DNA from: Notospermus geniculatus
Taxonomy: Eukaryota > Nemertea > Pilidiophora > Heteronemertea > Lineidae
DNA: 64,000 nucleotides
Direction: 5' to 3'
Assembly: GCA_002633025.1 (NCBI GenBank)
Contig: NMRB01000198.1
Location: forward strand, 476,653-540,652
Within the stretch, counting starts at the first letter, position 1; each line of letters starts with the position of its first letter. This document shows, in pieces, positions 56,416 through 64,000 of this stretch. The notes below the pieces were generated by a model, which ran no database searches, was not told the DNA's origin, and saw nothing but the letters and a program-made list of their open reading frames with translations. Made by a program: the position numbers and the translations under genes.

Positions 56416-57870
56416 GCAAGCAAGACGAGTTGCCGAAATCTTCCTTCAGGAAGACACCGAAAATTAAAAATTCGTAAGATCATTTCAACTGATACTCAAT
56501 ACTACGGTAAAAACGCCCATTAGTGTAATGATACAGCCCTGGAAACACCAGCTTTAACATTAGGAACGTGAGAGCGACATAACGAAACCGAGTGAATAGC
56601 GAATTCAGCAAAAAAAAGCAAGCCTTGTGATCGGGTTACAGAAAATGTGACATTTCACCGCCGAGGAATCAATTTACGTTCTTCAATAGGACGTTTACAG
56701 GAATGTTTCCAAAGCCGTATCTAGTAGAATATCATTTAGTGCCACCTCAGACAGGGCATTATAGCTAGACCTTCTCATCAAACAATGGGTAACACCAAAA
56801 ATATTCTTGTAATACTACGAATATACAAATGTATAAGGGGAAGAATGTACAACTCCAAAAAAGTGCCAAAAAGTGAGTTTAGTAAATTGCCTCTGGTGAC
56901 CCTGTAACCGAAAGGATCTTAATTTGTGCAGGATTATTGTCTTGAAAAGATCATTACAAACAAAATGACACCTTCTACAGTGATATGCACTCAGAAATAT
57001 TGACCTGGAGTTGGGCACTCTGAGCTATACAACAAATCCATGGTTTCACCAAAATCAAAAAAAATTTGACTGTAATTTGTCTGTAACTTTACATACAAGA
57101 ATATTGATGATATTCTAAATAATACAATTTAGTCAACAACCGTCAAATCTAAACATTGATTATTTAATTAGAAAGCCTATAATTACCGTACGCCCTCTAT
57201 TATCAGAAAACGTAACTTAATGCCACCCTTTTGCTTTACAACTACATGTAGTTATACATTCTTCCCCTTATATATTCTTGTACGTACATGTATAAGTAAA
57301 TGCGATTTCGTGGTACAGACTGTGGAAAAGGAGCTCTACTTGTACACGCTGAAGGAATGGAATGGTTCAGCTACAGTATCAACACATGGTCGAATGAAAG
57401 CGTTACAAACGTTGTACAACCATAACATCTGATCTTGTCGGAGTGCAATATTTTTTTCCAGTAGTCGGAGGAGATCAAGTATTCCCTTCGCTCTATCCGG
57501 TAAAGAGGTATCGCGACAAAATGTATAGCTCCCATCACCGCTCACATCAGTTCACACCCTGCTGATGTGAAGTCAACCTTGAGTTGTTGCGGTACAATCC
57601 ACAGAGACGCCGTATAATTACACTGAAACTAATATTGGTTCTGGCACTCCGAGTTTCACACATGCCCTCACACGAGCGATGAAGCTGCACAGCAACTGAC
57701 GACCACATACATTTCATAATGAACTTGCGTATGCGTGGACGTAAAGCGTGGGCAAGATTGCGGTTTGGATGAAGCTGTCATCATGATATTGATCTTTCCC
57801 TGAAAAAACCTCCGGTGATCCGGATGCGAAGCGCCCCAAAGGATTTTTGTGTTCAGCTGATTGTCTCCTC
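56416..57870. other. Gene-free stretch
   Basis: Nothing recognised. ACATGTATA words occur near 57295. The minus frames are unsupported. Confidence 0.35.
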
Positions 57871-58506
57871 TAAAGGGGCTTAGGGTGTCCACATGTGAGG
57901 TCGACATTGCGTCCTAAGCAACTCGCGGCAACTAGCTTTCCGGCGATGGCAGCAACTTGGAGTGACTGATCAGTTGCCGATGTTGTCGACCTGAGCGCGC
58001 TTGCGTCTCCGAGCAACTGCCGGATGCATCATGAGCGTCCTGTTCGATGTATAACTGCCAGTTGCTCCGAGTTCCTCTCAATCGCTGAAATGTCGACATG
58101 CGCGTGGTCGTTTTTGATCTGCGACGGATCCGTCGAGTTGCTTCAAGACGCAATGTCGACCTGTGGGCATCTTTACAGGTCGACATTGCGTCTTGAAGCA
58201 ACTCTACGGATGGATCCGTCGCAGATCAAAAAACCACCACGCGCAGGTCGACATTAGGCCTATAGCACGATGTCGACAGCGCGCTTCCATGCCCTTGGTC
58301 CATTCCAACAACTAGCCTAGTCGCCGAAAAGTAGAACATGGGCAACTCGCGGCAACAAGCGGATCCGGCAGTTGCTCGGAGACGCAAGCGCGCTCAGGTC
58401 GACAAAATCGGCAACTGATCAGTCACTCCGAGTTGCTTCCATCGCCGGAAAGCTAGTTGCGCGAGTTGCTTCAAGACGCAGTGTCGACCTGTAAGCCCCT
58501 TAAAGA
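57871..58506. mobile_element. Palindrome of palindromes with nine GTCGAC sites
   Basis: Outer arms: AAAGGGGCTTA, GCAACTAGCTTTCCGGCGAT, GTGACTGATCAGTTGCCGA and GCGCGCTTGCGTCTCCGAG on the left are complemented in order on the right, about 150 bp. An inner palindrome (about 58091-58256) pairs GATCTGCGACGGATCCGTC and GACGCAATGTCGACCTGT with their complements. The right flank is TTAA; the left is TCTA, so a mutated TTAA duplication is possible. Confidence 0.88.
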
Positions 58507-59160
58507 GATTGTCGTCCGTTCAATACAGATTCATGGCATACTCGCATACATGTACACAATGGTCCCGTCGGGACCCGCTGTCGTCCTCGCTATGTCGTAT
58601 AGTAAAAGAACTATCCCGAGAATCCCACGAAGTTGTCAATTAATATCGGAGGACCCAAGGCTATTGACATAAAAAGTAATGACAAACATACGCTTATTTG
58701 AAATATTTGAATACAAGGCGGTCGCTTTTCTCTTCGTTAAGGCAATATGATGGACATTATGAATGATACAGCGATAGAAGCACTCACTGTAGTAAACGGA
58801 ATGCAAATGATGTCGGACGTAGGGTCAATATCGGCAGTAACGTTAAACCTATGCCACTAAGGGTGAATTCGTTTTATTCTGAGCTCACCTTGGCAACAAC
58901 TTGATATTTACCGATATTTGTCGCCAACAATAATTGCATACAGAAAGGTAACAAACTTGCGAGAGAATGTACTCGACTCAGATTACAAAGGAATCCAACA
59001 TTGATGGAAATGGCTGACACAGGAAACGCCTTATGTACCATGGATAAAATGGCCTGTGGGATGTTAAAGCAACGATGACCCAGAAGGGAATTTGAGGTGA
59101 GGGACGATTTGTGATTCTGACCAAAAAATGGTTAAAACCGTCGCGCGGGAATGGGCGTGT
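58507..59160. other. Gene-free stretch
   Basis: Nothing recognised. Confidence 0.35.
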
Positions 59161-59240
59161 AACTGCAATGCCGTTGTAAGATTTTTCTGTGTTCCCATCT
59201 GTGAGTGTTCCCTTGCTATTGTCTGACGGATATCGCAGGC
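59161..59240 (-). repeat. Dispersed repeat fragment, inverted relative to 47427
   Basis: TTCCCATCTGTGAGTGTTCC and TTGCTATTGTCTGAC match the complement of 47427-47460. Confidence 0.7.
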
Positions 59241-59254
59241 CGGAGTGGACACAA

Positions 59255-59460
59255 TTCATATTTAATGTCCACATTAATTCCGATTTTATATCCACATTAA
59301 ATCAAGAATTTATACCCACACTCACTAAATCAACCAATTGCAGCTGAGTTTTTAATGTGGATATAAAATCGCACTACTTATTTAATGTCCATATAAATTC
59401 GTATTTTATGTCCCCATTAAATCGCGAATTAATATCCACATAAAATCGACCAATCACGGA
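59255..59460 (+). repeat. Two-unit A/T-rich tandem repeat of TTTAATGTCCA words
   Basis: TTTAATGTCCA, ATTTTAT, TCCNCATTAAATC and CCAAT follow in the same order from 59259 and from 59378, about 119 bp apart. Inverted TAATGTGGATATAAAATCG lies between them. Confidence 0.75.
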
Positions 59461-59528
59461 TAAGGACTTTTGGAAGGATGTGAGTGTTCTCGATCGCTTC
59501 CGTCCACAATTCCAAAACAATAAAGGAA

Positions 59529-59601
59529 CACACACTGACACACAGAAACACTCTGGCAGATATACATGTAACACCGTATATCTGCCAGTGTTTCTGTGTG
59601 T
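59529..59601. repeat. Compact hairpin ACACACAGAAACACTCTGGC
   Basis: GACACACAGAAACACT and CTGGCAGATATA pair with TATATCTGCCAG and TGTTTCTGTGTGT around a 12-base loop. Confidence 0.8.
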
Positions 59602-60242
59602 TTTCTCCGTTTTCTCTCGTTTTTGTCTGTTTCCATATTGATGCGAAGTAAAGACACTGCCCGAACACGTTACCCCCGACGTTACCCTCCACAGGGCTAG
59701 ATCTCACCTCCTCAGATCCATTCCAGGTCATTTGCACATGGTTAGATAGTCACTGAAAGGATATTGACATCCGGAACTAGCAGTGTAAAGAGGTATCGTG
59801 CACTTAAAACCGACTGAGACTTCATTATTGACCGATATGTCGACCACAAGAAATTAGAAGTCTCTCGCGGAAATTGCAATAGCGGGTGATCTGTGGCTAG
59901 CAGATCCGGAGGCAACCGTAACTGACTTTATTACAGGTAATTGCCCACCATTACAAACTTGTAATAGTAATTCTATATCTCTGTGATAGATCAATATCCA
60001 AATGGTGTTGTGGTTCAAATTGGCCTTATATTTTCACACCAATAAAATTAGCCTTTAATATAGATGCAATAAAGTGATCATAGCTTATGCTGGTATGTAT
60101 AGTTTGATTGGATTAGTGAACGTGAAATGATCGATCATCTGTGACCAATGTCACCAGCAGAAGCAGAAATCAGCGTCCGTCATCGAACGAGTTCATTCTC
60201 ACCATTACATGAGATCAGAAACGTCGCTTCAGACGGTGACAT
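59602..60242. other. Gene-free stretch
   Basis: Nothing recognised. Confidence 0.35.
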
Positions 60243-60555
60243 GGGGCCGAATTCATAAAAACTAGCATTTGCCTTTTCTGGGCTCTTTCTTGAAGAGGTA
60301 TTTATAAAATTTCGCTTTTGCTTCATAGAACAAGCAACTCCCTATAAGAATTAGCAGAAGCTTTGTCTGGCGAGCATTAGCTTCATCAGATAGAAAATCT
60401 TGCTTCGCTTTATAAGAAAAGGTCGTTAGGTTAAGCAACTGATTATGAATATGTTTGTGAGCAAATTCTTTGGTTTGTGCTTCTCCTTGAAAAGCAAAAG
60501 CTTGGCCTTGGGGCTTTGGCTTGTAAGTTTTTGCTATGTTTTATAAATTCGGCCC
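60243..60555 (+). mobile_element. AT-flanked GGGGCCGAATTC element, copy 2
   Basis: AT at 60241-60242 and 60556-60557. Co-linear with 2238-2545 at roughly 95% identity. Confidence 0.88.
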
Positions 60556-60799
60556 ATTGTCCTGCTGGATCAGAGGGCCTGATGTCCGGACAGCCGACCT
60601 AATTCGGCGAGTTCGCAAAAAGCGAGATGTTTGATGTGTAGCAATTAATAAAAACTGTTTTCTTTAGTCACCGAGGGGGGTTTCAATCCCCAGAACCCCC
60701 TCTGTATCCGCCCTGCTCTTACATGCATGAACATAGTGTCCGGAAAGGGAAAGATGCTCCTAAGGCAGAGGTCAATCCACTCTGGAGGAGCTTGCAAAA

Positions 60800-61014
60800 A
60801 TGACAGCAAATGCTTCGTAGCATGAGGAAAAGCTCATCTTTATGTATACGTGATGAAGCATTTTCTATCTGATGAAGCTAATGCTCGCAAGACAAAGCTT
60901 CTGCTAATTCTTATAGGGAGTTGCTTCTTCTATGAAGAAAAAGCAAAATTTTATAAATCCCACTTCAAGAAAAAGCCCAGAAAAAGCAAATGCTAGTTTT
61001 TGTGAATTCGGCCC
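60800..61014 (-). mobile_element. AT-flanked element, copy 3, truncated and inverted
   Basis: Ends in GTGAATTCGGCCC followed by AT. The other end is lost around 60800, before GCAAATGCTTCG. Interior words AACTCCCTATAAGAATTAGC are shared in the complement. Confidence 0.82.
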
Positions 61015-61203
61015 ATTGAACAAACCATCATCAGACTTAACATCACGCCAATCAGACGTTCTGTTGCTGTCAGAGAATTGTCAGAGTATTAGATGGAAGC
61101 GTTACTTGAGAAACAGGTTCCTAGACTATTAACTGTGTGAACAAATGACCAGCACGATTCAAGTTTGATACCCAAGTAGCCATTGAGAGGGCCGATGGTA
61201 CAG

Positions 61204-61373
61204 CAGGTGTGACAGGAATCAGCATCCTAGGAATGCAGAGCCGCCAAACAATTGATCGCTATGGTAAGGTTATATTCGAATGGTCATGGTCTCTCTAGCC
61301 ATATTTCTAATCCATCGCTGAACAATAAGACCGGATTTTGATTCCAGGGGGACTTGGATTCCTTTCACACCTG
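61204..61373. mobile_element. CAGGTGTGACAGGAATC MITE, copy 2
   Basis: TIRs CAGGTGTGACAGGAATC and GGATTCCTTTCACACCTG. It sits at the left edge of the 145-bp tandem array, after a partial unit ending AGTAGCCATTGAGAGGGCC. Confidence 0.87.
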
Positions 61374-61391
61374 GTTGTCCTTACAGTATTT

Positions 61392-61795
61392 GAAAGAGGC
61401 AGAACAACAGAGGCAAAAAGCTTTTCGACCGACAACGAAAGACAAAGCAGCCGTTCAGTTCCTTGGAAAATAGGTATAAAAACCAGCTTGATAGATCGGT
61501 TGATCCCAATTAAAGTAGCCATTGAGGTGGCCACCTGAAAGAGGCAGAACTACAGAAGAAAAAAGCTTTTCAACCGACAACGAAATACAAAGCAGCCGTT
61601 CAGTTCTTTGGAAAATAGGTATTGAACCAGCTTGATAGATCGGTTGATCCCAATTAAAGTAGCCATTGAGATGGCCACCTGAAAGAGGCAGAACTACAGA
61701 AGAGAAAGGCTTTTCAACCGACAACGAAAGACAAAGCAGCCGTTCAGTTCCTTGGAAAATAAGTATAGAAACCAGCTTGATAGATCGGTCCTGTG
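61392..61795 (+). repeat. Three-unit tandem array, period 144-145 bp
   Basis: GAAAGAGGCAGAAC starts at 61392, 61537 and 61681; each unit contains ACCGACAACGAAA, GCAGCCGTTCAGTTC and CCAGCTTGATAGATCGG. A minus-strand frame across the units (61455-61859) has repetitive residues and no domain. Confidence 0.93.
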
Positions 61796-62482
61796 GACAC
61801 TCGATTTGCTGACATCGTACTGGAATACAATAAAAGGCCAACTCGACAAGACAAGACACTCAAATGCCAGTTGGTTGCTTCCAAATTAAACAATTATCAG
61901 TTCTTTAAACATCATCCGCGGACACAACTGGCGTACAATGAAGGCCAACTTGAAAAGTCAAGACACTAAAATGTCACGTTGACACCTCCAGCAGTACTGT
62001 GGACAATATTAATCGTGACTTGAAATGATGGGAGAGAGCGGAAACGTTGCTCATATCAACGCCTTCCGGTCATCCGAAAATCATTCTTCAAGGAAATAGC
62101 TCGTTTCAATCTTTTCCCATTACTTCGGTTACATGACGACACAATCACTCATGTAATTTGAAGATGTACAATGTATGTTACTCAAGATGTAGGCTACTGA
62201 AAGTGTTCCTAACACCCGACACCTCCTGCTAATGTGAAAGCTTTGTGATGTTCAACTTCAGCTAGGAAAGATTTCTTTCCGAGGGAGTATCCCAGAATCA
62301 AGTGTTTGACAATGTCCTTGATGGAGCTGGTTAAAAGGTACTTTCATCTCGGAAAGGTTTTCAATTCACAAGACAAATAGTTCACAAATCGTTTGAGGAC
62401 TAGGAACATTGGCACCACTGACATCGACAACCCGCACTGAGCCGACTTTGAGTATCGTTTCAGGTTTATATGCACTTAACAG
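61796..62482. other. Gene-free stretch with a weak direct repeat
   Basis: AAAGGCCAACTCGACAAG and GAAGGCCAACTTGAAAAG (about 61833 and 61941) suggest an older duplication. Nothing else. Confidence 0.4.
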
Positions 62483-62720
62483 TTCAGAATGTGCTTTATA
62501 CGTTCGCCGACGCTAGTGTGTAGTGTAAAAATGTACTATGCTCTATCTGAATACATTAGAGCTCTGCCTGCAGTTTTTTCGATATGTGCTGAAAACTACG
62601 TCATGACTGTTCGAAGTACGCATTGGGCAAGCATTTTGAGGACATTCACGGGGCTATGAGATCTCTACCTGCATTCTACTAACACTTTGAAAATACCGTA
62701 AAATTCAATACAAAAGGGCT
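62483..62720 (-). mobile_element. TTAA element of the AGCCTCACTG family, copy 2, one end lost
   Basis: Matches the complement of 56164-56411, including TATCTGAATACATTAG and ACACTTTGAAAATA. The right end is GGGCT followed by TTAA (62721-62724). The left TIR is missing about 16 bp. Confidence 0.85.
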
Positions 62721-63177
62721 TTAAGAAAGGGGAAGAGGCCTCGAAATTTCGCTTATAGTTAATATTTAGTTGTGCAGGGTAGCAAACGGATTGGAGAGTT
62801 GACGTCTGGCCCGCTAGAACACTTGAGAGGGGAGACCATTTTCACGAAGACCTGTACATTGTACATGTACGTCATTACTGATCGATGCGGCGCAACATAT
62901 CCAGCTTAGCGCTGGTCGGCACAGTTACGGCCGTTTTCACATTAAGCGCATCCTAACAAGTCGGAGATCAATTACATTTCGACCTTCCCGGTAACAGATC
63001 TCGACAGACGTCCTATAATGCAGACCATCTGTCACATCCCACAGAGTATTAACAGGGACAGACATCACTACACCACTGACGACGGCACAAGAACAAATAC
63101 ATGGAAGCAAACATGTCAACTACGGAGCAGGATTATGGCCACTGGCAGGTACGAGTCCAAATGGATCACGTCCCCAA
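62721..63177. other. Gene-free stretch
   Basis: Nothing recognised. Confidence 0.35.
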
Positions 63178-63326
63178 CACTCTTAGCCAAAAAGGTTCTT
63201 TAGGGGTTCTTTGTGCCACACCAGAGGAACCCCTGGGTTCTATATAGAACCTTCTGTAAAGAACCCGAAAGGGTTCCATATAGAACCTTTCGGTCGCTAA
63301 AGAACCCATAAAGGTTCCAGTTAGAA
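63178..63326 (+). mobile_element. CACTCTTAG MITE, copy 3, truncated
   Basis: Begins CACTCTTAGCCAAAAAGG and follows copy 2 closely to AAGGTTCCAGTTAGAA, then stops. The right half and TIR are absent. Confidence 0.88.
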
Positions 63327-64000
63327 TGGAGATGGGCAAAGAACTCGGATTAACCGGCATTCCCATGGTAATTTCCACGGTTTTTCTCTGATCATTAGAT
63401 TAACTTGTCTGGAGGCAAAGTACGAGCGGAAAGGGCAAAGTGAAGTACAAAGCTGTCGAGTTCCTTTGCAAACTCATCGATAGCATCCGAGCATCTTGAC
63501 ATATCAAGGCCTACGGTCACTTCGCCCTTCGAACTACGCTCTCTTCAGCGAGGGTAGGAGTGCACTTGTCAGGGCAAGATGCACCCGAGAGAAACATACA
63601 TACATGTAAATCTAATCTAATACGGACAATAACATCCTTGAACCAAATCTCGCGTTCAAATCTAGTGGAAAATAGATTGTGTTTAAGTGGCTTCACCGTG
63701 TTCGCACGACTTGGGATCCATCCCCTTGATTGGTCTGATCGCATCCCTAGTGCTGTTATTTGGGCAATTGACTCATGGCTAGGGCTCCATCGGTTTTGTA
63801 AGGACAGCAATGGCTATGCTTGAGAAGGTACCTATCGAGGCGTACCCTAACAGGTCACGTCCAGCGGAACTAACTTGCTGACTTTACAGTCAGGGCCATC
63901 GATATGAAAAGGTAATGTGCAACTAACTATCGTTCTGCTCCATCGTCCCCCCCCCCAAAATGCCATCGTTGATTGGCCTCGTTTTTATCAGACCTACAGT
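63327..64000. other. Gene-free stretch at the window edge
   Basis: Opposed frames (63517-63810 minus, 63560-63823 plus) are unsupported. A ten-C run lies at about 63948-63957. Confidence 0.35.

Noticed and set aside
61455-61859. 134-codon minus-strand frame with internal repeats
   Set aside because: Purely a reading of the 145-bp tandem array; no domain, and unit indels shift the frame.
1-64000. tRNA, rRNA, snRNA, CRISPR arrays, prokaryotic operons or an intact transposase
   Set aside because: Searched by eye for B-box words, repeat-spacer periodicity and DDE/DDD-type motifs; none convincing. Short spaced repeats here are tandem or inverted animal repeats.

Overview
This is a 64 kb piece of an animal nuclear genome. 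It has no dense open reading frames, operons or Shine-Dalgarno sites. The one gene I recognise is an intron-split first exon. Most of the identifiable sequence is short non-autonomous DNA transposons (MITEs and fold-back hairpins), small tandem repeats and assembly gaps. The palindrome TACATGTACATGTA recurs throughout. Together with many GGGCC-ended hairpins, TTAA-flanked elements and high apparent allelic divergence, this suggests a marine invertebrate with a large effective population (lancelet, hemichordate, echinoderm or a lophotrochozoan). I cannot fix the species from sequence alone.

Layout. 1-11,000: intergenic or intronic DNA with an 0.86 kb TIR element (1300-2157), several nested hairpins (2167-2593, 3015-3375, 4370-4774, 5782-6164, 6530-6912), a composite repeat with a 142-bp tandem array (7567-8872) and more MITEs. 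11,047-11,487 (minus strand): first coding exon of an NMDA-type glutamate receptor subunit of the GluN2 class, with signal peptide, in-frame upstream stop and consensus splice donor. The rest of that gene must lie at lower coordinates or beyond the left edge. 12,000-22,210: a chain of three abutting hairpins (12145-12522), two palindromes flanked by 15-20-bp direct repeats (one here, one near 46.5 kb) and an element-in-element nest (21177-21666). 22,500-28,544: two pairs of near-identical segments that meet exactly at N characters. They look like the two haplotypes placed in series; one haplotype carries a 0.42 kb transposon the other lacks. 29,000-44,000: mostly featureless sequence with a few hairpins, a cysteine-rich candidate exon (33961-34104, minus), promoter-like CCAAT clusters (37.1, 40.9 and 41.6 kb) and weak candidate exons. 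44,650-64,000: the densest repeat region, with nested hairpins (45793-46714), a 324-bp tandem duplication, a Tc1/mariner-like MITE, a 21-bp minisatellite, a palindrome of palindromes holding nine GTCGAC sites (57871-58506), and further TTAA- and AT-flanked elements.

How it works together: the window has no metabolic or defence system. It records successive transposon insertions around a neural receptor gene. In several places an uninterrupted relative of the target survives in the same window, so the exact target-site duplication can be read (TTAA, TTA, TGA, AT, TA, and one 15-bp case). Protein-level calls other than the GluN2-like exon are tentative. No tRNA, rRNA, CRISPR or intact transposase was seen.
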